Positions 12,679 through 24,600 of a stretch of 64,000 nucleotides of DNA are shown piece after piece. The notes beneath the pieces were generated by a model that saw only the letters and a program-made list of their open reading frames with translations, made no database searches and was not told where the DNA came from. The position numbers and the translations under genes were made by a program. The stretch is from Quillaja saponaria (lineage: Eukaryota > Streptophyta > Magnoliopsida > Fabales > Quillajaceae): NCBI GenBank assembly GCA_029379385.1, contig CM055605.1, positions 10,823,001 to 10,887,000 on the forward strand, written 5' to 3'. Positions within the stretch are counted from its first letter, which is position 1. Every line of letters begins with the position of its first letter.

Positions 12679-13974
12679 TGTCACGGGCCATTTTTCACAA
12701 AGGTTATTTTATGCATTTTACTTCCCTGTGATGCACTTGACTGCCTTGTCAAGCCTCAGCCAAATTCCCACAAATAGCCAGAAAACAGAAGTATAGAAAA
12801 CTGAACACAATTTATAGGAACTCCACTCCCAACCTTTTATTTAACAAAGGAATAATTACAATTTCTGTCTCACTGCATACACGAATATAGTTACAGGTTT
12901 TTCTAGCTAGAAACTAACAAAATTGGCCAACCTAATACACATACTCTACTGTATATTTAAATACTCTGCACGCAGGTAGTTTCGGCAATAATAGCACCAC
13001 ATCCTAGGTTTATGCTACCTACACAAGGTAGTTACCTAACTGCTAGGCAGTTTCTATAAACTATTGCAACAATTCCACAAATTCTCTGGCAACAGACATG
13101 CATCCCAACAATCGTCCATCACTTTTGCAACTTCATTCCAGCAAGTATACAACTGCAGGAACTGCTAGTAATTGCTGCCAGGTGGTGTTCTGTTATGTTG
13201 CCAACACTTTAACTTGCTCCAAGGGTCTACTGACTTTGCAGTAAGACCATCACAGGCTTACTAACTGAACATGAGGTGCCTAGACTCAGCCAATGCCACC
13301 CTTTAGCCATGCACCACCATACCTGAGCCACTCTTAGCCAAAATTAGCCAATTTGAGCAAAACAACATCTTTGCCATTTTTCTCTAGAACCATAAGCTTG
13401 CAAACTTCTTTGGGACTATGTCCAAGCTCAACCATAGCCCTACATCCCATGGGCAACCCATGCACAACCAGTTTTAACACATGACCCACTTATAGCAACA
13501 CACTGCTTGCATGCTGCCTAAGCTGGCTGCATTGCATGCTTATGCTGGTACATAAATTATTGCATCAACTAACTTAAACCATGCCAACTGTCAAGCCAAC
13601 AACTTGCCAGAGTCTTTCACAATCTTGTCTTGGTCAAGGCACTGCAACTTGCTAGTGCCGGGATTGCTTGTTAAGGTAGTGTTAAGACATGCCACTGACA
13701 GTGTCATGACATGGCACTAATTGTGTCAAGACAGTGTCATGACATGCCACTGACTATGTCAAGACAGTATCATAGCAGTGTCATGACATACCACTGCCTA
13801 TGTTAAGACAAGTTCATTGCCTAGCCATATGCCCACTCACCGTGTCATGCACGTATTGTCTCTAAGCCATCAACCTTGTTCAAGACATGTCTTCCACCAT
13901 ATCTTTGAGTCTGGTCCAGCATGGCAGAAGACATGCTGAGGTGTCAAGTATGTCGAGGTGTCAAGGGTCTAACA
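12679..13974 (-). repeat. 3' LTR of the gag-protease element
   Basis: 1296 bp, begins TGTCACGGGCC and ends GGTCTAACA on the plus strand. It matches 15855-17180 throughout. It contains a minisatellite of about 33 bp (13680-13810) built on GACATGCCACTGACTGTGTC-like units. Confidence 0.85.
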
Positions 13975-14536
13975 TACCACCCCCACACAAAGAGTCTGAT
14001 GTACTCATTAGTAGGTCTACCTCTGTCTTCTCATTTGCAACCTCGCTTCTTTCCTTATTTTCTGTCAAACTCATATTGTCCACCATCATGAAGGACTCAT
14101 CAATTTCCTCAAAGAAATAATTTTCTTTATGAGCATCTACACAAGGCTTATGTATCATATGTTTGTCACCTTCCAAGATAGCAACATGTTCCAAATAAGG
14201 GAGAAGAACTTGCTTGTTTCTGATCATAAAATCAATTCCAATAATCAAGTCCGTAGTCATCCATGGCATGATTAACAAGTTAGTTTCACCAAACCAAATT
14301 CCTATGTTCATCCTTACATTATATGCAACTGCAAGAATGTCTTTCTTTGTATCACCAGCCCATGAAACTACAACTTTAACTTTGCTTAAATGTAGGTAAA
14401 GGGAAAATGCCATAATGCCATTAATAAGGCAATGTGAGGAACCCATGTCCACCATAGCTTTCAACTTTCTTCCATGAATTAACACTTCCACAAACATTAA
14501 TTCATGCAAGTTAGTAGGGAAAGCATTACAAAACAC
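13961..14536 (-). CDS. Retropepsin-like domain of the non-autonomous element
   Basis: A 191-codon open frame (upstream start uncertain, since it probably continues a gag-protease polyprotein). It shows the fold landmarks of gypsy-type aspartic proteases: an active-site segment reading MVDMGSSHCLI, where DTGA would be expected, and the later block TTDLIIGIDFMIRN. The DTG-to-DMG change suggests loss of activity. The acidic tail (VDAHKENYFFEEIDES onward) ends 13 bases inside the LTR. No RT domain follows. Confidence 0.7.
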   Translation of the reverse strand: MFCNAFPTNLHELMFVEVLIHGRKLKAMVDMGSSHCLINGIMAFSLYLHLSKVKVVVSWAGDTKKDILAVAYNVRMNIGIWFGETNLLIMPWMTTDLIIGIDFMIRNKQVLLPYLEHVAILEGDKHMIHKPCVDAHKENYFFEEIDESFMMVDNMSLTENKERSEVANEKTEVDLLMSTSDSLCGGGMLDP

Positions 14537-14699
14537 ATTCGTTTACCTTCAAACTCATATGTCTCCTTGGCTTTACTTGTTTTCTTCAAGATCAAAGAAT
14601 TCAGCAATACCAAAAGGTTAACCCTAGATATCTCAGGGTCTAAATCATCATCTCTGCCACTGTCAAAACTATTACACCCAATTTTTCCTTCTTGCAGCA

Positions 14700-15680
14700 T
14701 TCTTTGGCTCAATGAGGAACGTTGTAAATAAAATTGCTAGAGAGGGCTTGCTACCTTGCTGTTTGTTGCTATGCTCTTTTTCCATAATGTCTGCCTATTT
14801 GACAGACTGCTTTTTCTTGTCTTTGACCTTGTCCTTACCTTTGTCTTTCTTAGGCTTACTAGACTTTTCAGAGCTGCCTTCCTTGGTTTTGTCTCTTCTA
14901 AAATCAATGAGGCCATCTGCTACTATCATGGCAGAGGACAGGTTTTTCACTGCTTGCCTCCTTAGCTCGAGTTGAGCCCACTGTTGCAACCCAGACATGA
15001 AGTTAAATAGTTTGTCCTCCTTGGACATGTTTTCAATATTCAACATAAGAACCCTAAACTCCTTCACAATCACGAATGCTTCTTGTATGTTTTAAATTTT
15101 TTAGGGAGTTTCTGGCAACCCAAGCTGTGTTGCACGGAAGAAATTGTTCACGGATCTCTTTCTTTAATACCTCCCAGTTTTTAATTTTTTGCCTTGCATC
15201 ATCTGCATCTCCTTCTATATGGGTCCTCCACCATAATTTAGCATCACCATTCTAATACATAGAGGTGATTGACACCTTCTGCACTTCAGGAACCTTAGTA
15301 GCCTGAAAATAATGCTCCATGTCCCATATGAAATTCTTAAGGTCTTTGACACTCCTTGTACCATTAAAAGGTTTAGGGTCTGAAAACTTTAACCTTACAG
15401 AGGATCCTTCACCCCCACCATATCCATCAGCAACAACACGTTTTAGGCTAGCAATGTCATCCTCAAAACATTTGGAGGTTTCTTTGAGTTTCTCCGTTAA
15501 TTTTGTCACATCAGTGGCATAAAAGTCTACACCCCTTCCCAAAGTCTGCAACTCAGACCTCAAGGCCTGTAAGTCCATCCAAATAACATCCATGTGCAAC
15601 CATAAAGACTCTTTAATGCTAATCGAACGACTTCCAACCTGTCATTCCAAAGCATCCAACCTTTCCCTTGTGTTTGCCAT
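14700..15680 (-). pseudogene. gag gene of the non-autonomous LTR element
   Basis: It starts at ATG 15680 (MANTRERLDALE), and a stop follows almost at once. The longest open pieces are 15252-15599 (contains LKFSDPKPFNGTRSVKDL and MEHYFQATKVPEVQKVSI) and 14795-15073 (LFNFMSGLQQWAQLELRRQA, then a lysine-rich tail). These are the Retrotrans_gag core, the block LWWRTHIEGDAD, and a basic C-terminus. Several frame breaks separate them. Confidence 0.75.
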
Positions 15681-15840
15681 ATTTAGCATCTATAACTTTT
15701 ATATTTAAATTTCACCAACCTAGTTAAGATTTAACCCACAAAAATTATAAGACTTCACTACCTAAGAGCCTGCAACTTTTAACTGAACAGCTACTTTGTA
15801 AAAAAGAAACACATAACAACCAAGATTTGCTTCACCTTGG

Positions 15841-15852
15841 GCTTTGATACCA
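15841..15852 (-). other. Primer-binding site (initiator tRNA-Met type)
   Basis: The minus strand reads TGGTATCAAAGC, one base from the usual TGGTATCAGAGC, two bases from the LTR edge at 15855. Confidence 0.85.
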
Positions 15853-15854
15853 CT

Positions 15855-17180
15855 TGTCACGAGGCATTTTTCAAAGAGGTTATTTTCTGCATTTTACTCC
15901 CTGTGATGGAACTTAACTGCCTTCTCAAGCCTCAGCCAAATTCCCACAAACAAGCAGAAAATAGAAGTACAAAAAATTGAACACAATTTACAAGAACTCC
16001 ACTCCCAACCTTTTATTAAACAAAGGAATAATTACAGTTTCTATCTCACTGCATACACGAATCTGGTTACAGGTTTTTCTAGCTAGAAACCAACAAAATT
16101 GGCCAACCTAATACACAGACTCTATTGCATATTTAAATACTTTGCATGCAAGCAGTTTTGGCAGTGACAACCCCACTGCCTAGGTTTTTGCCACCTACAC
16201 GACGCAGTAACCTAATTGTTAGGCAGTTTCCACAAACTCCTACAGTAGTTCCATGAATTCTCTGGCCACATACATGCATCCCAGCAACTGCCCATCACTT
16301 CAACAACTTCTTTCTAGTAAGTCTAACAAGTCCAGCAAGTCCAGCAAGTATGCAACTTCAGGAACTGCCAGTAACTATTGTCAGGTGGCGTGCTGTTGTG
16401 ATACCAGCACTTCAACTTGCTTCATGGGTCTGCTGACTATGCAGCAAGCCCACCACAGGCTTGCTAACTGAACATGAGGTGCTTAGACTCAACTAATGCC
16501 ACTCTTTAGCCATGCACCACGATACATGAGCCACTCTTAGCCAAAATTAGCCAATTTGAGCAAAACAACACTCTTGCCACTTTTCTCTAGAACCTATAAG
16601 CTTGGAAACTTGCTTTGGGACTATGTCCAAGCTCAACTATAGCCTTGCATCCTATGTCCAACCCATGCATAACCAGTTTCGACATATGACCCACTTGCAG
16701 CAACACACTGCTTGCATGCTGCCTAAGCTGGCTGCATTACATGCCCCTGCTAGCACATAAATTGCTGCATCAACCAACTTAAACCATGCCCAGGGTCAAG
16801 TCAACAACCTGCTAGAGGCCCTCACATTCCTGTCTTGGTTAAGGCACTACAACCTGCCAGTGCCAGGATTCCTTGTCAAGACATGCCACTGACTGTGTCA
16901 AGACTGTGTCAAGGCAGTGTCATGACATGCCACTAATTGTGTTAAGACAGTGTTATTACATGCCACTGACTGTGTCAAGACAATGTCATGACATACCACT
17001 AACTGTGTCAAGACAAGTTCACTGCCCAGCCATATGCCTACTCTCTGTGTCATGAATGTATTGTCTCTAAGCCACCAACCTTGTTCAAGACATGTCTTTT
17101 TGCCATATCTTTGAGTCTGGTCCAGCATGGCACAAAGCTAAGCCATGTTGCCAGTATGTCGAGGTATCAAGGGTCTAACA
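15855..17180 (-). repeat. 5' LTR of the gag-protease element
   Basis: 1326 bp, partner of 12679-13974, ends GGTCTAACA directly before the target duplication TAAGG. It carries the same 33-bp minisatellite at 16865-17010. Confidence 0.85.
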
Positions 17181-17340
17181 TAAGGGGTGTAGCCCTCGTG
17201 TATGGACTATTCACAAAAGGGTTCTTCTATCCACGAGCGCCTTGTTTGGTCAGGTTTTTGTTCCTATTGTTTAAAGGCTTTAGACCTCGTGCAGAGACAA
17301 TTTAAAAACGGGTTAACATTCTCTTATCCATGGGCTTGTT
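17181..17340 (+). repeat. 90-bp tandem repeat, right part
   Basis: Continues the array of 12501-12678 across the LTR element: CCACGAGCGCCTTGTTTGGT and TTTAGACCTCGTGCAGAGAC recur at about 90-bp spacing. Four units in all can be seen if the insertion is removed. Confidence 0.65.
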
Positions 17341-17465
17341 TTTTTCCCTGTTGACCTTGCATAATTAGCCATAAATCAGATTTTATAAATATAAATTTAA
17401 CATATTTATTGTACAACAAAGCTCCTTCTTTAATTTAGATAATTTTGACAATAACAATTACTAGT

Positions 17466-17530
17466 AATATTTTCTGATATGGTCGACATTGAATGTCCTT
17501 GGAAGAATCTTACCATGCTCATCCATTAAC
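17466..17530 (-). pseudogene. C-terminus of a Ty3/gypsy pol (integrase end)
   Basis: The minus strand encodes GAYKLMDEHGKILPRTFNVD then HIRKYY and a stop, the typical last residues of gypsy polyproteins. The rest of pol is not recognisable in the 17546-17928 flank. Confidence 0.6.
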
Positions 17531-17928
17531 TTGTACGCCCCTGTGCACAAAAAGAGAAACAAAGAAACCAAAAGTCAAACTCAAATATATAGATAATAGA
17601 TAAAATCAATTGAAATTAGTTACTTTGCCATCCAGTGGAGTTGAAGTGCTTTCAGAAGGTTTGAATTAAAGCCAAGCTTCTCACTATGCCACAATAATAT
17701 TCTGGTTTCTTATGAATATAAATTCTAACTAACTATTGTATAACAGCAATACATACTAAATAGTAACAATTAGCCAATACCATACTGTATTTATATCTAT
17801 AATATATAAAAATATTAATATTATGAAATAAAATATATCAAAATTTTGATATTGTGAGTTTAAGAGTCAAAGTTTTAAAAATTTGACCTCGACACATTTT
17901 CTAAATGAACTCTAAAATACAACTCAAT

Positions 17929-18695
17929 CAGGGATGACAATGGATCAAATTCGACTCGATTCGTACATGACCCGGTGCTTGCCAGTACCTGTTGTGACCC
18001 AAATATATACACATTGTGCACCTTTTCTGGTGGGCATGCCCGACCTATACCAGTACAGTTACTGTTTTTTGTTTTGGCAAAAAATATTTTATTGAGCTCC
18101 TTTTTTTTTTTTTTTAGATGTTTATTAGCTGTTTTTTTTTTAAGAACAGTAATTTTAGTTATAAAGGAATTACCAGAAATCCTCAACGACAATAAAACAA
18201 GAACTTAGGAGATGGGGTTTTTTTTCTACTGTGTTACAAAACTCTTTTGGGTGAACCAAAACATAGCATGCTGTTCAAATCATCTAACAGTTCACTCCAT
18301 TTGAAAACGCAACAGAATTTCCTTCTAGATAAAAATGAAAATAGAAAATGGGGATGCCCTAAACTGTTGGTTCAATGACTGCCACTTAAGATGAAGCACC
18401 ATTACGGAGGGCTTGGGATAGCTTGTTGCCAACTTCAAGCTCTTTCTTGACAAGCTCCTCTTTTTCAGACAGTACGAGTTCTATATGACAGGGAGATGAC
18501 ATGTAGGGATTAATTCTCTTGTGAGTTTTTTTATTTTTTGTTTTTCGTTTTTTTTCGCAAAAATGGGTATTGTTCGCGTTTGGGTCTTGCCCGTACCTGA
18601 TGGGCACAAAAAGTAGAAACTCATGCCTGAACCCGTGCCTTCTATGTGCCCATTCGGGTCAGGTACAGGTACGTATCGGAAGATTGCCATCCCTA
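17929..18695. mobile_element. Non-autonomous hAT element carrying a host exon
   Basis: Terminal inverted repeats CAGGGATGACAAT (left) and TAGGGATGGCAAT (right, complement) are flanked by an 8-bp target duplication AACTCAAT (17921-17928) and AACTCAAG (18696-18703). Subterminal GGTACAGGTACG/CAGTACCTG motifs face each other. No transposase. The centre, about 18219-18480, reads as the last exon and 3' UTR of a gene on the minus strand. Confidence 0.75.
18386..18480 (-). pseudogene. Captured last exon of an unidentified host gene
   Basis: On the minus strand an acceptor-like CCCTGTCATATAG (18481-18493) precedes an open exon [19 protein letters not shown] then [12 protein letters not shown] and TAA at 18386. 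The peptide is a charged helix, probably coiled coil. Codon use looks like real coding sequence, and 18219-18385 resembles a 3' UTR. It sits inside the hAT element 17929-18695. I do not know the source gene. Confidence 0.5.
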
Positions 18696-19305
18696 AACTC
18701 AAGCTTGAATCTTTTAGAAAACGAAACAAACCTGAATGGAGCTCTTAACAAATAGTTCTTGCTATTTGTATTCAATAAAACAGCCCTTTAAATCTGTTAA
18801 CCTTCCTAATTTGAAATGATTGTGTGAATATCTTAAATTTTATTACTGGTACTAAAGTCAGTAGGTTCATGGATATATATGATGGAAAACATGTTCTTTT
18901 TAATTTTAGGAAACTTGAAAGAAACAAATGAAAAATAAAATGAGGAAAATAAATATTTAGAATTTATTTCTTGATCAAATTTGTAATTTGAATAAAAATA
19001 TCCATATTATCTAGCTACATAAAATTCTTAAGTCCACGCCTCTGTTACATGTAGAATTTGTTTTCACAGATTTGTGGCATTTACATCTCCAATTTAGTGT
19101 ATATTTTTATTTTACAGAGTACATGACAAGCACTCCATTTAATTAGCTTGGTTACATGGGATACTGCCTTGCACGTAGTACCGCGTTACGTCCTACCAAG
19201 TACCGGCCAACCTATCCTTCTCTTCTATCTTCTATCTATATATAAAGTAACCAACAAATTTGTATCTAAATTTCAAACCAGGCAAAAACATAAAGTAATT
19301 CATAC
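18696..19305 (+). promoter_or_regulatory. Promoter and 5' leader of pectin methylesterase gene 1
   Basis: AT-rich upstream region with a TATA box TATATAAA at 19239-19246, 60 bases before the ATG at 19306, leaving a leader of about 30 bases. No other cis element is assigned. Confidence 0.55.
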
Positions 19306-21243
19306 ATGTCTTCCTTCAAAGCCTATGGCAAAGTCAATGAAGCTGAGCAAGCTAGGCTTGAAGCATGCCGGAAAACCCGAAAGAGAATCACTATCATAAG
19401 CTTGTCCTCCATAATCCTTGTTGGTGTTATTATAGCAGTTGTTGCTGGAACTTCTGTTCACAACCCTCGTGGACACTCGAAAAATGGCAATGGCGATGAT
19501 CAATCTGTTTCTGCTTCAGTTAAAGCCGTGTGTAACGTAACATTGTATAAGGATTCATGTTATAGCAGCCTTAGTCCTGTGGTTGATAATTCAAGCCAGA
19601 TTCAACCTGAGGATCTCTTCAAGTTGTCAATTAAAGTGGCATTAACACAAGTGTCTACAGCTGCTAAGTATTTCTCTGAGCAAGGAGTTTTTAAGAGTGT
19701 CACTGATAATATGACAGTTACAGCATTGCAAAATTGTCATGAACTTTTGGGTCTAGCAATTGATCATCTCAATAGTTCATTGACTCTTGATGAACAATCT
19801 TCCTTGCTTGATGTTTTTGATGATCTCAAAACATGGCTTAGTGCTGCAGGTAAAATTTTCATTTATCAGTAACAATTGGTAATATATCTATATCTTCTAG
19901 TGTAATTCTCTGTTTTTTTTTTTTTTTGGTTCTCTTTGAGAATAATTTTGCTTATTTAATTGTGCTTGCTTTAATAGGAACTTACCAGCAGACATGCATA
20001 GATGGGTTTGAGGAGGCAAAAGAAGCATTGAAGGACAGTGTTGTGAATTACCTGAAGAATTCTACTCAGCTAACAAGCAACAGCCTTGCCATCATTACTT
20101 GGATTTCCAAGGTTGCTAGCACTGTGAACCTCGGGAGGCGCTTGATGAGTTTTCCATATTCTCACAATAATCAAGAACCAGAATGGCTGCATGCCAAAAA
20201 TAGGAAGCTACTTGAAACTGAAGTGGATTTGAAGAAGAAAGCAGACATTGTTGTTGCCAAAGACGGGTCCGGAAAGTACAACACAATAGCTGCAGCACTT
20301 AAAGCTGTACATGATAAAAGTGACAAGAGGACTGTGATCTATGTGAAGAAAGGAGTTTACTTTGAAAATGTAAGAGTTGAGAAGCCTAAATGGAATGTCC
20401 TGATGATTGGTGATGGAATGACTTCTACAATCGTGTCCGGTAGCCTTAACTTCATTGATGGCACCCCAACATTTTCACACTGCAACATTTGGTATGTTTT
20501 ATCACCAGTCTCTCAATTAGCTCTGATTTGAGAAGTCGCTAACAATTATTAATTTGAACATTGTGTAATCAGCTGTATTTGGCAAAGGCTTTATTGCTAG
20601 AGACATGGGATTTCGTAACACAGCCGGTCCACAAAAACACCAGGCAGTGGCGTTAATGGCAAGCGCGGATCAAGTAGTGTTCTATCGGTGTCACATTGAT
20701 GCATTTCAGGACACACTTTATGCTCATGCCAACCGCCAATTCTACCGGGAATGCAACATTTATGGGACAGTTGATTTTATCTTTGGTAATTCAGCAGTTG
20801 TTATCCAAAACTGCAACATTCTAGCAAAGAAACCAATGCAAGGCCAGCAAAACACAATCACAGCTCAAGGGAAAGTTGATCCTAATCAGAACACAGGAAT
20901 TTCAATCCAGAATTGTAAGATTTCACCATTTGGGAACTTAAGCTCAGTTCATACATACCTTGGAAGGCCTTGGAAGAATTACTCAACCACTGTCTTCCTG
21001 AAATCCACATTGGAGAATTTTATTAATCCAAATGGATGGTTACCTTGGGTTGGAGACTCTGCACCAGATACCATTTTTTATTCTGAATTTCAAAATGTTG
21101 GAGCAGGTGCTTCCACAAAGAACAGGGTTAAGTGGAAGGGATTGAGAACTATAACTAACAAAGAAGCCAACAAATTTACAGTGAAGGCATTTCTTCAAGG
21201 GGACAAATGGATCACCACAACTACATACAAATCGGATCTCTAA
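19306..21243 (+). CDS. Pectin methylesterase with PRO (inhibitor-like) domain, gene 1; one-base frameshift
   Basis: Three exons, 19306-19849, 19978-20491 and 20573-21243, all with GT-AG introns, would encode a 575-residue type-I pectinesterase that demethylesterifies homogalacturonan in the cell wall. Residues 1-20 are cytosolic and basic, followed by a membrane/signal anchor (ITIISLSSIILVGVIIAVVA). A PMEI-like domain (about 65-215) is followed by a processing motif (GRRLM) and a second basic site (NRKLLE). The esterase domain has all catalytic residues: Q376, QDTLY (Q398, D399), VDFIFGN (D420) and LGRPW (R484, W486). An extra C at about 20476-20480, just before intron 2, shifts the frame. 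Removing one base restores a length divisible by three and the family motif FSTATFAVFGKGF. It may be a sequence error or a fresh null allele. Confidence 0.9.
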
Positions 21244-21615
21244 CTCAGGATACAACACACATTACATTTGATGCCAGATTTGTTTGACAGAATTTTTCTG
21301 CTTATTTGTTTTTAATTTTTTCTTTCATTTCAATTCTTGTTTGTTTCGTATTATTCATCTCACACTATATAACATATACTGAATATTTTTTTGACCTGTT
21401 ATTGTATTGTTATGAGCAGCTGTTTTTGCAACTTACATTTACAATTATAATCTGTGTTGTCTCCACCATTTTACAATATTTGAATTTCATCACAAGAACA
21501 AATATAGTAGTATCTTTATTCCAAATTTAAGGTCAAATGAATGACTAGAAAATTACATCAAACTAACAATGAAGCGAAACAAGTCTTTTTTGCTTCACTA
21601 TTTTATTGAACTATA
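21244..21615. other. Tail-to-tail spacer between two pectin methylesterase genes
   Basis: 372 AT-rich bases holding both 3' UTRs. No separate gene seen. Confidence 0.6.
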
Positions 21616-24600
21616 TTATAATCCAAGAGAATAGGGTATATCATTATAAGGAAGCCATGTATCACCCAATGTGAAATTGTAGACAGTAAAGTTGAAAGCT
21701 TGTGTCAGATTCATCAAAGTATAACCAGTCCATTGTACCCTCTTACTAGTATCAGAACCCGGTCCATGGTTGTTAAACTCGCCGTAATAAAGGGTGTCTA
21801 ACCCAAGCGTTCCATTCCATTCCAACCATCCTGCAGGAGTAATGAGATCTCCTATATATGACTGCATATACACAGTCCTAGAGTATACCTTCCATGGTCT
21901 CCCCAAGAAATTCAGGGTGGAACTCAAGTCAATTGCCAAGTCCGGTGCTGCTTCAATCGTGCAATTATGGATTGAAATTCCAGGTGTTTTGATTTGGATC
22001 AGTTCGGCCCTGTGCTGTCACAGCATTTTGCTGGCCAGGCAAAGGTTTTCTTGCATAAATGTTGCAACTCTGGAAGACAGCAGCTGCATTTCCAAAAATA
22101 AAGTCCACTGTGCCATATATATCACATTCTCTATAGAATTGCCTTAGGGAGTGAACATAGAGTGTGTCTTGATAGCCTTCAAAACTACAACGGTAGAATG
22201 TGGAGAGATCAGCATTGCTCCTCAAAGCTACTGCTTGGTGTTTTTGGGGGCCTGCTGTGTTTCTGAATGTAACATCTACTGCCATAAATCTTTCTCCCGA
22301 GACAGCTGCATAATCAAAAGGTAAACACATTTTTCATTGACAGGACTTTAGATTAGTACTCAAAAGATATGGAGATCGAGGTCGAGATGTCAAAGAACCA
22401 TTTCACCAAAATAAACTTCTACTATATTGTTAACTAAGATTCTATGCTTTGCACGGGCAAGTCCATTAAATTTATTTACGTGGACAATATATGTATAAGC
22501 CATTATCATATCTTATGTTATAATTAAAATCATATCTTATGCTAGATTTAATTATGAGATTAAGTTGCGTCAAGGATATAATTCTTAATCACTTTATCAT
22601 AGAGTCTCTGCTATCAAGTGTAAAAACTATTGTATTCAAAATGTTAATTTTTGGTCAGGTTTTGATCTATTACAACTAGGCATGATAAATGACTAGATCA
22701 AGTCAAGATCTGGCCAAATCTGAAGTTAAGCTGGTGCAAATTTATCTAAACCTACACATGATCCAATCTAAAATAGACAAAATTGTAGTCAATCAAACTT
22801 ATCGAAATCATGATCTAAACTGATCAATTTAATAAGTTATGGATCATTTAAACTCAAAAAAAAAATCTAGTTTGACTAGATCGTCAGCTAACCTAATTTT
22901 AGGCAGATAGAACAAATTGTCATTCCTAATTACACCTGATACAAGATTAGAAGTCACTTACCAAATGTAGAAGAATTGAAAGTTGTCCAGCCATCAACAA
23001 AGCTATGGTTCCCAGTGATTATAGTCTTGTTGATACCATCACCAATAAGCAGAATATTCTTCTTATTTGTGCCCACAATAATGTACTCTTCATAGAGACC
23101 TTCTCTAGCATAGATTATGAAAAATCCATCTTCAGGTGTTAAAAAATTTGGTGCCACTTCAATGGCTTGTCCAATGGTGGTGAAGTTGTCTGTACCATCT
23201 TGGTTCACAATCACCACATTATTGATAAGAATTCCTCTACTTTCTTGTTCTTTCAGAAGTCTTTCTCCCCTGCTGCAATTAAAAGATTGCTTGCAATGGT
23301 GATTGTTCTTCAGAACCTGCAATAAAAGTAATATATATTTCACTACTCCAACTAACTTCTGGTATCGAAATTTGTGAATGTCAATTGTACATAAAATATA
23401 AATATTAACAAGTAACTCACAAAAATTATTGTGAACGAAATATTTTGAGCATACTAACTTTTTAAGTTAGGTAAATAGCCAAATTTGTTTTACATATTTT
23501 GAAGATACTAATTAACTGAAGTCTATCATCAAACATTAAATAATGTGACTTAAACATGAGATATTATTTCATATATTAAATGAATAATGGAATAAATTAA
23601 TTTCCATGGCAGCTCAATTGGCCATGTAGGACAAAAATGGTACAAGTTGGCACGTGGTCTGTTGCCAATGGCTGGCTTAAACATGCAAGATCCATAATGT
23701 TTCTTATTACATCAGATAAGACCATGATCCACATGGGTCTTTAGTACTAGATTGACTTGCTTGCCATGTGGTTGGCCTACTATTTTTTTAATAAACAATT
23801 CATTCTGACTCATTTACAAAACTTATTTATTCCACAATAAAATCAATTTAATTATGTTCTTAATTAACTTCAGTATATATATTTGGTTAAATTTGCTCCA
23901 TATACATAGTAGGTCAAAAGAAAGGAAATTCTATTTGAATTTACCATTATTTAAATTGAAGGACCACATTTTTATTATGGGCACGAAACTCTATATATTA
24001 TTTGTTTGTATATTTGTACAATTTGTTCGATATATATTACATGAAAGATCTTTGAATCAAATCACAATTTAATTAATCAACTTATAGGATTTGAGGCAAA
24101 CAATAAACTTTAACTAATAAAAAATGAATAGTTAGTTATATTTATGTAATATACAAGTCATATCATTAACAATTTTAATTTTTTTTTATCTATAATTTAA
24201 ATTAATTAGAGTTACCTGAATAAGAGATTGAAGTGGCTCCCTGAGATGGCCATGGTCAATCTTGTTCTTGAGCTCTTCCTTCCTCTTCTTATTCTTCTTC
24301 AAATTCCGATTCAAAGCCTGTGTAACCAAACCAAGTGAAACACTATACAACTTGGTCACGTTCTGAAGTGGAACCGACAAGACATTAGCAATGCTACTCT
24401 TAGTAACCACCAAACCATCAAAACATGTTTGATGGTTAGTTGGTATAGCACTAAGGTATGTCTGGACTCTGTCAACTAGCTCAAAACTCAGCTCTTGAGC
24501 TGTTTTGAGCTCGTTAGTGACGGAGTCCAAGTATTCCACGTTGAGCTCATTGAGCTGGCTGCAATCCTCGAGTGCCGCCAGCTCGGCGTGGTTTAAGGAG

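Larger units (their letters stand above)
12679..17180 (-). mobile_element. Complete non-autonomous LTR retrotransposon with gag and protease only
   Basis: LTRs at 12679-13974 and 15855-17180 surround a 1.88 kb interior. Every structural mark is present: TG...CA LTR ends, an exact 5-bp target duplication TAAGG (12674-12678 and 17181-17185), a primer-binding site TGGTATCAAAGC on the minus strand (15841-15852, two bases from the LTR), and a G-rich polypurine tract beside the other LTR (minus-strand TGTGGGGGTGG, 13976-13990). The interior encodes Gag and a retropepsin-like domain but no reverse transcriptase, RNase H or integrase. The layout is that of TR-GAG-type elements, which depend on an autonomous partner. 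The LTRs differ at roughly one base in ten where I compared them, so the insertion is old. Confidence 0.88.

Noticed and set aside
16898..17128. Repetitive threonine/glutamine-rich protein on the minus strand
   Set aside because: Translation of the 33-bp minisatellite within an LTR.
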